This document shows, one piece after another, positions 49,638-61,956 of a stretch of DNA of 64,000 nt. Both the position numbers and the translations under genes were made by a program. The DNA is from Hyphomicrobiales bacterium (GTDB lineage Bacteria > Pseudomonadota > Alphaproteobacteria > Rhizobiales > Kaistiaceae). The notes under the pieces are model-generated. The model was given only the letters and a program-made list of their open reading frames with translations, did not search any database and was not told where the DNA came from. The stretch is from NCBI GenBank assembly GCA_017305635.1, contig JAFKKF010000007.1, positions 1 to 64,000 of the forward strand. The letters run 5' to 3'. Position 1 is the stretch's first letter; the number at the start of each line of letters is the position of its first letter.

Positions 49638-50058
49638 CGCCGGCTACCTTCTCGACACCAACGCACTCTCGGAGCCAGTACGGAGGATGCCGGCTCCGGC
49701 AGTAACTGCATTCATGGCCGCCATCCGCGACGATGAGACGTTCCTGAGCGTCCTGACGGTCGGCGAGTTGCGCAGGGGCGCCACCATGCGGCGACAGACG
49801 GATAGCCGGCACGCCGCCCGGATCGATACGTGGATCGACGTTGTGGAGAGGCGCTTCGCGGGGCGGATTCTGTCCGTCGACCTGGAGATCGCCGACCTAT
49901 GGGGCAAGCTCTCGGCCGAACGTCCGCGGCCAGTCGTCGATGCGCTGCTCGCCGCCACCGCCATCGTCCACGACCTCACGCTGGTGACACGCAACGTCGC
50001 CGACTTCGCCGACACTGGCGTCGCCCTCGTCAATCCCTGGACCGTCAAGCTCAGATGA
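49630..50058 (+). CDS. PIN-domain toxin (VapC-like RNase)
   Basis: The 142-residue product starts with TTG inside the antitoxin gene. It has the PIN acidic residues in [50 protein letters not shown] and the C-terminal VALVNPW. Such toxins cut tRNA or rRNA when released from the antitoxin. The stop codon overlaps the metH start (ATGA), so the toxin pair has been built into the met operon. Confidence 0.88.
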   Translation: MTSAGYLLDTNALSEPVRRMPAPAVTAFMAAIRDDETFLSVLTVGELRRGATMRRQTDSRHAARIDTWIDVVERRFAGRILSVDLEIADLWGKLSAERPRPVVDALLAATAIVHDLTLVTRNVADFADTGVALVNPWTVKLR

Positions 50059-51121
50059 CCCTCCCTACATCCCCCACTCTGGCGCGGCTCAACGCGCTCG
50101 CCGCCAAGCGCATCCTCGTCCTGGACGGGGCGATGGGCACGATGATCCAGACGCTTCGGCTCCGCGAGGAGGATTTCCGGGGGACGCGCTTCGCCGACTG
50201 GAAGACGGACCTGCGCGGCAACAACGACCTCCTCGTGCTGACCAAGCCCGATGCCATCCGCCAGTTCCACCTCGACTATCTCCGGGCCGGCGCCGACATC
50301 GTCGAGACCAATACGTTCTCCTCGACCACCATCGCCCAGGCCGACTACGGCATGGAGGCGCTGGCCTACGAGATGAACGTCGCCGGCGCGCAGCTCGCGC
50401 GCGAGGCCTGCGACATCATGGAGCGCGCGACGCCCGACCGTCCGCGCTTCGTCGCCGGCGCGATCGGCCCGACCAACCGCACCGCCTCGATCTCGCGCGA
50501 CGTCAACGATCCCGGCGCCCGCGCCGTCACCTTCGACGAGCTCGCCGCGGCCTATGGCGAGGCCGCGCGCGGGCTCATCGACGGCGGCGCCGACATCATC
50601 CTGGTCGAGACGATCTTCGACACGCTGAACGCCAAGGCCGCGGTCTTCGCCCTGGAGCAGGTCTTCGCGGAGAAGGGCAGGCGCCTGCCGGTGATGATCT
50701 CCGGCACGATCACCGACCTTTCCGGTCGCACGCTCTCCGGCCAGACGCCGACCGCCTTCTGGTACTCGCTCCGCCATGCGCGGCCCTTCTCCATCGGGCT
50801 CAACTGCGCGCTCGGCGCCAAGGAGATGCGGGCGCACATCGCGGAACTGTCGCGGGTCGCCGATACGCTGATCTGCGCCTATCCCAATGCCGGGCTTCCC
50901 AACGAGTTCGGCGAATATGACGAGAGCCCGGAGGCGATGGCGGCGCTGGTCGGCGAGTTCGCGCGCTCCGGCCTCGTCAACATCGTCGGCGGCTGTTGCG
51001 GGACGACGCCTGCCCATATCCAGGCCCTGGCGGACGCCGTCGACGGCGTGGCGCCGCGCAAGGTCCCGCAGGTCGAGCCGAAGATGCGCCTTTCCGGCCT
51101 CGAACCCTTCGAGCTGGTGGC

Positions 51122-51125
<4 letters not shown>
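50055..51125 (+). CDS. Methionine synthase, homocysteine-binding module (split MetH part 1)
   Basis: The 356-residue product is the zinc-dependent homocysteine S-methyltransferase domain only. Evidence is [55 protein letters not shown] with the first zinc Cys, and [14 protein letters not shown] with the paired zinc Cys residues. In the usual MetH of about 1200 residues this domain is fused to pterin- and cobalamin-binding modules. Here these are encoded by the next gene, with a 4-base ATGA overlap. The start overlaps the PIN-toxin stop. Split forms are known in some alphaproteobacteria. Confidence 0.92.
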
Positions 51126-53800
<2,675 letters not shown>

Positions 53801-55072
53801 GCGAACCGATCCGGCCCGGCGCCGGCCGCGCCTTCAGGACGATCCACGCAAGCATCGTGGCGCCCACCAGCCTCAGGACCATCCGCAGGAGGCCGATCGC
53901 GGCATTGCCCATGCCGAGGAAGAAGATCCAATAGAGAAGTCCGCTGGTGCCGAGGCAGGCGAAGGCGATGACCAGCGACGCGTTGCCCGGCGTCTCCGAG
54001 GCGCCCGCCCGCCGCGCCGCCGCCAGGCCGGTGAAGGGCGCGGCGATCATCCATCCGAGCCGCGGGCCGGAACCGCGGCTCGCGGCCGTGACCGCGGGCC
54101 ATTGCCAGAGGATCAGAAGCACCGCCGAGATCAGGATCCACGGCGCCATGTTCAGGTAGTAGCCGGCGAGCAGGGACGTGGTTCCGAGGCCGAGGCCGAT
54201 CAGCATGCTCGCAAGGTAGAGGAGGGATCCGAGAGCCATCAGGACCAGCGACAGGAGCAGCAGCCGGCGGAGCGGCTCGCGCGGCGTCGAGATGGCTAGG
54301 GCGGCGTGCTTCGTTGACGCCGAAGCCTGATCGACGGCCTCGCCGGCCTCTCGTGACTCCGAGACGATCGGCGTGGCAACGCGCTTCGGGGGCGGATCGG
54401 CCGGTTTCTCCGCTGCCGGCGGTGGTGGAGGGGCTGCCGTCGCCGGTTCCGGCAGCGGCCGCGCCTCCGGCATGGCGGGACGGGTCGCCGGTGCCGGTGG
54501 GACGGCACTTCCGAGCAGCCGGTCCATATCGCGGATGAGGCGGTCCATGTGCGGGTGGAAGTCGCGGAGCGTATCGAGCGGCGGGCCGTTCCGGTACGCG
54601 AAGGATTCAAGCGACGGCGGCAGCGCGCCAGGGTCGGGCATGGGCGTGCGGTCGACCAGCACGGGGATGACCGGGATGTTGCGCTTCAGCGCCGATTCGA
54701 CCTCGATCCGCACCATGTCGTTCGGCTTGTCGATGCGGCGCGAACCGTCGGCGGCAGGGCCCGCCCAGTTCGGCCCGACGAGGGCGACGAGGATGTCGCC
54801 CTTGCCGAAGACGTTGGCGACATGCTCCCGGAAGTCGACGCCGAGCGGGATGTTGTCGATGTCCATGAAGACGTTGTCGGCGCCGTAATGCGCGACCAGC
54901 CGGTCGAAGACGCGGCCGGCTATGCCGCCCGTATCGGCCCGGCGATAGGAGATGAGGATCTTCGGCATCTTCCGGCCCCAACGGACTGCCCGTTCCTTCG
55001 CGCCTGAGCGTCGGTCGGTTGCGGTCCGGCGTCAAGCGCGGCCGACAAGGTCCGTGGGGCCGGAAAAGCAAA

Positions 55073-55094
55073 CGGCGCCGCGATGGCGGCGCCG
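55073..55094 (-). terminator. Terminator of the 28-residue microprotein gene
   Basis: CGGCGCCGC and GCGGCGCCG form a 9-bp stem with a 4-nt loop. On the minus strand it is followed by TTTGCTTTT. It lies 33 bases beyond the stop of the small gene at 55128. Confidence 0.65.
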
Positions 55095-55127
55095 GGGATC
55101 TTCGCGTCGGCTATACGGAGCCTCAGG

Positions 55128-55214
55128 CTAGAACGCGCCTATGACGATCGCGGCCACGAATACGAATGCGGCAGTCACCATGGCCACATGCAGAGGTCGG
55201 GAAAGTGCCAGCAT
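55128..55214 (-). CDS. 28-residue single-helix membrane microprotein
   Basis: This small frame reads MLALSRPLHVAMVTAAFV and then FVAAIVIGAF before a stop. A well-placed ribosome-binding site (GGGGAGAAG, 5 bases before the ATG) and a downstream terminator hairpin support translation. The product is one hydrophobic helix with a short polar, Arg/His-containing N-terminus. Similar short peptides starting ML.LSRPLH are, as far as I recall, common in Hyphomicrobiales. The function is unknown. Confidence 0.6.
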   Translation of the reverse strand: MLALSRPLHVAMVTAAFVFVAAIVIGAF

Positions 55215-55497
55215 CTATCTTCTCCCCTCTCCGTGTCCCCAGCTAACGAGGCGAGTCTAACCTTGGTTCCGGCCATGGCGGAAGCGAATTTTTTGCTCCG
55301 TGCATATCCGACTCACCGGCAATTCAACAAAATTCGCTAGGCCCTTGAGAATGCAAAACTAGCGACTGTGGACAAACTGTGTCCGAATCCCGTCTCGCAA
55401 TCGCCACGCGACTCCCCTAGATGGTGCCGGCAGCGCCTTGCCGGCAAAGATGGCCCTGCGTGCCTCTCCTGATTCCCGTCCGCGCGGAGTTTCCCCG

Positions 55498-56718
55498 ATG
55501 GAGCGTTTCCCGAATGCCCGCGAGGCGGCCTATGCGCTGAGGCCCGACGAGCCGGTCTATTGCTTCCGCCCGAGCGTGCTCACGGCCGATGCCCGGCGCT
55601 TCAAGGATGCCTTTCCCGGCAAGACCGCCTATGCGGTGAAGACCAATGGCGAGGAGATGGTGCTCGCCACCCTCGCCAAGGCGGGAATCGAGTGCTTCGA
55701 CGTGGCCTCGCCGGCGGAGTGCGCGGCGGTCAAGGCGGTCGCGCCGAAGGCGGAGCTGATCTACACCCATCCGGTCAAGGCGCAGTCGCATATCCGGCTG
55801 GCGCTGGAAGACTACCGCATCCGCACCCTGACCCTCGACCACGAGGACGAGGTGGCGAAGATCCTCCGCATCGTGCGTGGCCTCGACCTGTCGCCGGAGG
55901 ACATCACGCTCTTCGTGCGCATCGCGACGCGCGGGCACGCGGCCTACGAGCTGTCGAAGAAGTTCGGCGCCGGGCCGGCGCATGCGGTCGAGCTGGCGCA
56001 GCGGGTGCACAATATCGGCTTCCGCGTCGGCATCGCCTTCCATGTCGGCAGCCAGGTCGAGGATACCGACACCTACGAGCGGGCGCTCGCCTCGGCCGCC
56101 TGGGTCAGGGCGCGCGCCGGCGTGCCGCTCGCCGCGCTCGACATAGGCGGCGGCTTCCCGGCGCCCTATGGCGAGGATCCGCGGAAGGCCGGCGCCAAGG
56201 CGCCCGATCCGGCCGAGCTGGTGCGGGAAGTGGTCGGCGAGGCGGAGGAGTGGGGCTTCTCCGACGTGCCGCTGATCGCGGAGCCCGGCCGCGTGATCGT
56301 CGCGCGCGCCTTCTCGCTGATCGTGCGGGTGCTGCTGCGCAAGGGCCGGCGCATCTACATCAATGACGGCATCTGGGCCTCGCTCTCCGATTCCTGGACC
56401 GGCAAGATCGCGCTGCCGGCGCGGCTGCTCCCCGACCCGGCGCGCAAGCGCCGGTCGGGCCGGCCCGACCGCATCGCGCCCTTCAAGGTCTGTGGAGCGA
56501 CCTGCGATTCAGTCGACATCCTGTCGCGTCCGTTCTATCTGCCGGAGACGGTCGACACCGGCGACTGGATCGAGATCGGCCATATCGGAGCCTATTCCCT
56601 GGCGCTGCGCACCCGCTTCAACGGCTTCTACCCGGACACCTTCGTCGAGGTGACGACCCCCTTCGAGGAAGCCGGACCGGCGGAGAGCCTCGCCGCCATC
56701 GAGACCATGGCTGACTAG
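55498..56718 (+). CDS. Fold-III PLP-dependent ornithine/lysine decarboxylase
   Basis: The 406-residue product starts at the ATG at 55498. It has the alanine-racemase-like PLP barrel with the Schiff-base Lys in KTAYAVKTNGEEM, FDVASPAECAAVK, IYTHPVKAQSHI and the PLP-phosphate loop in LDIGGGFPAPYG. The C-terminal domain has FKVCGATCDSVDIL, whose Cys in CDS is catalytic in eukaryotic-type ornithine decarboxylases. It forms putrescine (or cadaverine) for polyamine supply. This type replaces the usual bacterial fold-I enzyme in many rhizobia. A related carboxynorspermidine-type activity cannot be excluded. Confidence 0.85.
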   Translation: MERFPNAREAAYALRPDEPVYCFRPSVLTADARRFKDAFPGKTAYAVKTNGEEMVLATLAKAGIECFDVASPAECAAVKAVAPKAELIYTHPVKAQSHIRLALEDYRIRTLTLDHEDEVAKILRIVRGLDLSPEDITLFVRIATRGHAAYELSKKFGAGPAHAVELAQRVHNIGFRVGIAFHVGSQVEDTDTYERALASAAWVRARAGVPLAALDIGGGFPAPYGEDPRKAGAKAPDPAELVREVVGEAEEWGFSDVPLIAEPGRVIVARAFSLIVRVLLRKGRRIYINDGIWASLSDSWTGKIALPARLLPDPARKRRSGRPDRIAPFKVCGATCDSVDILSRPFYLPETVDTGDWIEIGHIGAYSLALRTRFNGFYPDTFVEVTTPFEEAGPAESLAAIETMAD

Positions 56719-56722
56719 CGCG

Positions 56723-57625
56723 ATGCCCGATCGTCTCTCCGGACCGGTTGCCTCGATCGCTCTCGCCAGCGTCGGCGTCGGCATCGTGGTGCTGGCGCTG
56801 AAATATCTCGCCTACCTGCTCACCGGCAGCGTCGCGCTCTATTCGGATGCGCTCGAAAGCATCGTCAACGTCGCGACCGCGGTGGCGGCGCTGGTGGCGC
56901 TCCGCTTCAGCGCCATTCCGCCCGACGCCAACCATCCCTACGGGCACCACAAGGCGGAATATTTCTCCGTCGTCCTCAACGGCGTCCTCATCATCATCGC
57001 GGCGATCGCGATCTTCCGCGAGGCGTGGCTCGCCTACGAGTCGCCGCGCATCCTCGACGCACCGGCGAGCGGCCTCCTCGTCAATCTCGGGGCGGGGATC
57101 ATCAACGCCGCCTGGTCCTTCGTCCTCATCCGGACGGGACGGGCGCGGCGGGCGCTCGCCCTGGTCGCCGACGGCCGCCACCTGCTCACCGACGTCATCA
57201 CCTCGGCCGGCGTGCTCGCCGGCGTGACGCTCGCCTGGCTGACCGGCTGGGCGATCCTCGATCCGCTGCTCGCGGCGCTGGTCGGGCTGAACGTCCTCTG
57301 GTCGGGCTGGTCGCTGGTGCGCGAATCGGTCGGCGGGCTGATGGACGAGGCGGTGCCTCCCGATACGCTCGACCGCATCCGCGACGTCATATCGAAGAGC
57401 GCCCGGGGTGCGCTGGAGGCGCATGACCTGCGCACCCGGCAGGCCGGGCGCGTCACCTTCATCGACTTCCACCTGGTGGTGCCCGGCGCCATGCCGGTCT
57501 CCGAGGCCCATTCGATCTGCGACGCGATCGAGAAGGCGCTGAAGGCCGAGGTGGTCGACGCAACCATCACCATCCATGTCGAGCCGGAGGAGAAGGCGAA
57601 GCACCACGGCGTCCTGGTGCTCTGA
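56723..57625 (+). CDS. Cation-diffusion-facilitator metal transporter
   Basis: The 300-residue product has six membrane helices and a cytoplasmic C-terminal domain. The metal site residues lie in LYSDALESIVNVATAVAAL and ALVADGRHLLTDVITSAGVL. The HPYGHHKAEYFS loop is the CDF signature. The cytosolic domain includes THDLRTRQAGRVTFIDFHL-like sequence and ends in TITIHVEPEEKAKHHG with metal-binding His residues. It exports Zn2+, Fe2+ or related ions by proton exchange. It starts 4 bases after the decarboxylase stop and is cotranscribed. Confidence 0.9.
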   Translation: MPDRLSGPVASIALASVGVGIVVLALKYLAYLLTGSVALYSDALESIVNVATAVAALVALRFSAIPPDANHPYGHHKAEYFSVVLNGVLIIIAAIAIFREAWLAYESPRILDAPASGLLVNLGAGIINAAWSFVLIRTGRARRALALVADGRHLLTDVITSAGVLAGVTLAWLTGWAILDPLLAALVGLNVLWSGWSLVRESVGGLMDEAVPPDTLDRIRDVISKSARGALEAHDLRTRQAGRVTFIDFHLVVPGAMPVSEAHSICDAIEKALKAEVVDATITIHVEPEEKAKHHGVLVL

Positions 57626-57733
57626 GCCGATCCCCGCGCGGGTGCCGCCCCTCCCTTTCCCGCGAAACGAGTTGCGGCTAGTCTCTGCCATTGCCCGGGC
57701 TGTTGCACTCTTCGGGGCATGCGGGGAAAATCG

Positions 57734-58822
57734 ATGAAGGCAAGTCTCCTGGCCGGTGCCGTCGCGGCGCTCGTCCTTGCCGCGTGCAGCGGCGAGAAGA
57801 AGGCGGAGGAGGAGAAGCCGCCCCGACCCGTCCAGGCGGTCACGGTCAAGCATGCGCCGGCGGGCCAGCGCCTGACGCTGACCGGTACGATCCAGGCGCA
57901 GGAGCAGATCAACGAGGCCTTCCGCATCGGCGGAAAGCTCGCCACCCGGCCGGTCGGGCTCGGCTCCGAGGTCAAGGCCGGCGACATCATCGCCACCCTC
58001 GATACGGCCGATGCCGAGAGCCAGCTGAAGAGCGCGCAGGCCGACGTCGCCTCGGCGCAATCGTCGCTGCAGACCGCACAGGCCAACGAGCAGCGGCAGA
58101 AGGCGCTCCTCCAGAAGGGCGTGATCACGCAGGCCCAGTACGACGATGCCAACAACCAGCTGCAGGCCGCCCAGTCGCAGGCCGATTCGTCGCAGGCGCG
58201 GCTGAAGTCGGCCAATGACACGCTGAGCTATACCAAGCTCCAGTCCGACGCCTCGGGCCGTGTGACCGCGACCGGGGCCGAGGTCGGCGAGGTGGTCGGC
58301 GTCGGCCAGATGGTCATCCGCATTGCCAAGGGCGGAGCCCGCGACGCGGTGTTCAACGTGCCGGCGAAGCTGCTGCGCACGGCGCCGAAGAACCCGGACA
58401 TCACCCTCACCCTCGGGGATGACTCGTCCGTGGTCGCCAAGGGTACGGTGCGCGAGGTCGGCCCGCAGGCCGATGCTTCCACTGGCACCTACACGGTGAA
58501 GATAGCGATCATCGATCCGCCGCAGGCGATGAGCCTCGGGGCGAGCGTCATCGGCTCGATGACCCTCGACACGACCCCGGTCATCCAGGTCCCCGGCTCG
58601 GCGCTGATGGAGACGAATGGCAAGCCGGCGGTCTGGGTGGTCAGCCCGACCGACGGGGCGGTGGCGCTGCAGCCGATCGAGGTCGAGCGGCACGACGCGG
58701 ACACCATGGTCGTCTCCTCCGGCCTCAAGGACGGCGACGTGGTCGTCACCGCCGGCGTCCAGACGCTGGTGCCGGGCCAGAAGGTCCGCCTCCTTTCCGC
58801 CGAGGCAGGCGCCGGTTCATGA
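57734..58822 (+). CDS. RND efflux periplasmic adaptor (membrane-fusion protein)
   Basis: The 362-residue product has a lipoprotein signal (MKASLLAGAVAALVLAACSG) with LAAC lipobox. Lipoyl halves are seen in EAFRIGGKLATRPVGLGSEVKAGDIIATLD and the matching SDASGRVTATGAEVGEVVGVGQMVI. A hairpin of about 100 residues contains QADVASAQSSLQTAQANEQRQKALL, and beta-barrel and membrane-proximal domains follow. It bridges the RND pump and an outer-membrane channel. An in-frame ATG 15 bases upstream is possible. The stop overlaps the pump start by 4 bases. Confidence 0.88.
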   Translation: MKASLLAGAVAALVLAACSGEKKAEEEKPPRPVQAVTVKHAPAGQRLTLTGTIQAQEQINEAFRIGGKLATRPVGLGSEVKAGDIIATLDTADAESQLKSAQADVASAQSSLQTAQANEQRQKALLQKGVITQAQYDDANNQLQAAQSQADSSQARLKSANDTLSYTKLQSDASGRVTATGAEVGEVVGVGQMVIRIAKGGARDAVFNVPAKLLRTAPKNPDITLTLGDDSSVVAKGTVREVGPQADASTGTYTVKIAIIDPPQAMSLGASVIGSMTLDTTPVIQVPGSALMETNGKPAVWVVSPTDGAVALQPIEVERHDADTMVVSSGLKDGDVVVTAGVQTLVPGQKVRLLSAEAGAGS

Positions 58823-61800
58823 GCGGCTTCAACATTTCGGAATGGGCGCTGCGCCACAAGTCGCTCGTCTGGTTCCTGATGATCGCCATCGCGATCGCCG
58901 GCGCCGGGTCCTTCATGCGGCTCGGCCGCGCCGAGGATCCGAGCTTCACCATCAAGACCATGGTGGTGCAGGCGCAATGGCCGGGCGCGACGATCACGGA
59001 CACGCTCAACCAGGTGACCGACCGGCTGGAGAAGCAGCTCCAGGACACCAAGTACCTGGACTACATCAAGAGCTATACCACCGCCGGCACGTCGACCATC
59101 TACGTCAACCTCACCGGCAAGGCGCCGCCGGACGAGGTCGACGGCATCTGGCAGGACGTGCGCAACGACGTCGCCGACATGTGGTACCAGATGCCGGACG
59201 GCGTCCAGGGGCCGGTGTTCAACACCAAGTTCGGCGATACCTACGGCATCGTCTATGCCTTCACCGCCGACGGCTTCTCCGACCGGCAGCTCCGCGACTA
59301 TGTCGAGGCGGTGCGCTCCCAGCTCCTCAACGTCAACGACGTCGGCAAGATCGACCTCTTCGGCACGCAGGACGAGAAGATCTTCGTCGAATTCTCGACC
59401 GAGCGCCTCGCCAGCCTCAACATCAACCGCCAGGCGCTCATCCAGGCGCTGCAGGCGCAGAACGCGGTGACGCCGTCGGGCATCGTCCAGACCGACACCG
59501 AGAAGATACTCATCCAGGTGAGCGGCAGCTTCGGCTCCGCCGCCGACATCGCCAAGATCAACTTCAACATCGACGGCAAGCTGATCCCGCTCGGCGACCT
59601 CGCCACCGTGCGCAGCGGCACCGCCGATCCGCCGCAGCCGATGTTCCGCTACAACGGCAAGCCGGCCCTCGGCCTCGCCATCTCGATGGCGGTGGGCGGC
59701 AACAACCTCGCGCTCGGACAGGGCGTCTCGGACGCGATGGCGCGGATCGTCAACGACCTGCCGGTCGGCATCGAGCCGCACCTCGTCGCCAACCAGCCGG
59801 AAGTGGTGAGCTCGGCGATCGACGATTTCACCGAGGCGCTGTGGGAGGCGATCGCCATCGTCCTGGTGGTGAGCTTCCTGTCGCTGGGGCTGCGCGCCGG
59901 CGCGGTGGTCGCCTTCTCGATCCCGCTCGTGCTCGCCGCCGTCTTCATCGGCATGGAATTCGACAATATCGACCTCCAGCGCATCTCGCTCGGCGCACTG
60001 ATCATCGCTCTCGGCCTCCTGGTCGACGACGCCATGATCACCGTCGAGATGATGGTGACCCGGCTGGAGGCCGGCGACGACCGGCACCATGCCGCCGTCT
60101 TCGCCTATACCTCGACGGCCTTTCCGATGCTGACCGGCACGCTCGTCACCGTGCTCGGCTTCGTTCCCATCGGCTTCGCCCAGAGCCAGGCGGGCGAGTA
60201 CACCTATTCGCTCTTCGCGGTGGTCGCGATGGCGCTCCTCATATCCTGGGTGGTGGCGGTGATGTTCGCGCCCCTCCTCGGCATGACGCTCCTGCCGGCG
60301 AAACTGAAGCACAGGGACGCCGAGAGCGCACCCGGCCCGATCATCCGGACGTTCAAGCGCGTGCTCGTCATGGCCATGCGCGTGCGCTGGCTGGTGATCG
60401 TCGGGGCGCTGGCGCTGCTCGTCGTCGCCGGCTTCGGCTACAAGTACATTCCCAACCAGTTCTTCCCGGCCTCGGACCGGCCGGAGCTGCTGGTCGACCT
60501 CAACCTCAAGCAGGGCTCCTCGATCTACGGCACGCTGAACGTCGCCGAGGCCTTCGACGAGATTCTGAAGGACGAGGCGGACGTCGACCACTGGAGCACC
60601 TATGTCGGACGCGGTACGATCCGCTTCTATCTCGCGCTCAACATCCAGCTCGGCAACGATTCCTATGCCCAGGCGGTGATCGTCACCAAGAGCCTCGAGG
60701 CGCGCGACCGGCTGAAGGAGAAGCTCGGGCCGATCCTTGCCGATAAATTCCCGCAGGTGACGCCGCGGCTCTATGCGCTCGAGCTCGGCCCGCCGGTCGG
60801 CTGGCCGGTGCAGTACCGCGTCAGCGGGCCCGACATCGACAAGGTGCGCGACGTGTCCTATCAGGTCGCCAGCCTCCTCGACCAAAGCCCGCATGCGACC
60901 AAGGTAACGTTCGACTGGATCGAGCCGCAGCGCACGCTCCGCCTCAACGTCAACCAGGACCAGGCGCGCCAGCTCGGCGTCTCCTCGCAGTCGATCGCGC
61001 AGACGATCAACGCCTCCATGTCGGGCATGACGGTGACGCAGGTGCGCGATTCCATCTATCTCGTCGACGTGGTCGGGCGGGCGGTGGCGTCGGAACGCAT
61101 CTCGCCGAGCACGCTGCTGACGCTCGCCATCCCGCTGCCGAACGGCAGCACCGTGCCGCTCGTCCAGCTCGCCACTATCGACTACACCTACGATTTCCCG
61201 ATCGTGTGGCGGCGCGACCGCACGCCGACGCTGACCGTGCAGGCCGACGTCGCCGGCGGCGCGACGGCACAGACGGTGGTCAACGAGCTGAAGCCGGCGG
61301 TCGACAAGATCAACGCATCGCTTCCTTTCGGCTACCACATCGACATCGGCGGCACGGCGGAGGAGAGCGCCAAGTCGACCGCCTCGCTCGCCGCCGGCCT
61401 GCCGATCGCCGGCTTCCTGATCCTCGCCGTCCTGATGATCCAGTTGCAGAGCTTCCAGCTCGTCTTCCTCGTCATCAGCGTCGCGCCCTTCGGGCTCATC
61501 GGCGTGGTCGGGTCGCTCCTCCTCTTCCAGAAGCCGCTCGGCTTCGTCGCCATCCTCGGCGTCATCGCGCTGGTCGGCATGATCATCCGCAACTCGGTCA
61601 TCCTGGTGCACCAGATCGAGATCGAGCGGGAGCAGGGGCGCGACCCGTGGGACGCGGTGGTGGAAGCCGCCGCCCATCGCTTCCGGCCGATCCTCCTCAC
61701 CGCCGCGGCGGCGACGCTCGGCATGCTGCCGATCGCGCCAACGGTCTTCTGGGGGCCGATGGCCTTCGCCATCATCGGCGGCCTCATCGTCGCGACCGTG

Positions 61801-61932
61801 CTGACGCTGATCTTCCTGCCTTCGCTCTACGTCGTCTGGTTCCGCATCAAGGAGCCGAAGGGCGATCCGGCGGACCGCGCACCGCCGAAGGCCAGCGAGG
61901 CGCCGCCGGCCTCAGCGTTGACGTCTCATTAA
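58819..61932 (+). CDS. RND-family efflux transporter (HAE1/AcrB type)
   Basis: The 1037-residue product has the RND layout: an N-terminal helix (SLVWFLMIAIAIAGAGSFMRLGRAEDPSF), two large periplasmic loops and two sets of membrane helices. The proton-relay acidic pair stands in GALIIALGLLVDDAMITVEMM. A conserved Lys region lies in the second half (ILVHQIEIEREQGRDPWDAV). The porter domains include QVTDRLEKQL and VSGPDIDKVRDV. It exports drugs, detergents or metabolites by proton antiport together with the adaptor. No outer-membrane channel or regulator gene is adjacent. Confidence 0.9.
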   Translation: MSGFNISEWALRHKSLVWFLMIAIAIAGAGSFMRLGRAEDPSFTIKTMVVQAQWPGATITDTLNQVTDRLEKQLQDTKYLDYIKSYTTAGTSTIYVNLTGKAPPDEVDGIWQDVRNDVADMWYQMPDGVQGPVFNTKFGDTYGIVYAFTADGFSDRQLRDYVEAVRSQLLNVNDVGKIDLFGTQDEKIFVEFSTERLASLNINRQALIQALQAQNAVTPSGIVQTDTEKILIQVSGSFGSAADIAKINFNIDGKLIPLGDLATVRSGTADPPQPMFRYNGKPALGLAISMAVGGNNLALGQGVSDAMARIVNDLPVGIEPHLVANQPEVVSSAIDDFTEALWEAIAIVLVVSFLSLGLRAGAVVAFSIPLVLAAVFIGMEFDNIDLQRISLGALIIALGLLVDDAMITVEMMVTRLEAGDDRHHAAVFAYTSTAFPMLTGTLVTVLGFVPIGFAQSQAGEYTYSLFAVVAMALLISWVVAVMFAPLLGMTLLPAKLKHRDAESAPGPIIRTFKRVLVMAMRVRWLVIVGALALLVVAGFGYKYIPNQFFPASDRPELLVDLNLKQGSSIYGTLNVAEAFDEILKDEADVDHWSTYVGRGTIRFYLALNIQLGNDSYAQAVIVTKSLEARDRLKEKLGPILADKFPQVTPRLYALELGPPVGWPVQYRVSGPDIDKVRDVSYQVASLLDQSPHATKVTFDWIEPQRTLRLNVNQDQARQLGVSSQSIAQTINASMSGMTVTQVRDSIYLVDVVGRAVASERISPSTLLTLAIPLPNGSTVPLVQLATIDYTYDFPIVWRRDRTPTLTVQADVAGGATAQTVVNELKPAVDKINASLPFGYHIDIGGTAEESAKSTASLAAGLPIAGFLILAVLMIQLQSFQLVFLVISVAPFGLIGVVGSLLLFQKPLGFVAILGVIALVGMIIRNSVILVHQIEIEREQGRDPWDAVVEAAAHRFRPILLTAAAATLGMLPIAPTVFWGPMAFAIIGGLIVATVLTLIFLPSLYVVWFRIKEPKGDPADRAPPKASEAPPASALTSH

Positions 61933-61956
61933 GGGGACGTCCCGCATTTTAGCGGG

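Noticed and set aside
54968-55498. A protein of 85 codons on the plus strand at 55083-55340
   Set aside because: It lacks a ribosome-binding site and overlaps the better supported 28-codon minus-strand gene with its terminator; apart from that gene I see nothing in this interval.
58489-61677. A 1062-codon open frame on the minus strand
   Set aside because: It is the antisense shadow of the RND transporter with low-complexity Asp/His/Arg composition.
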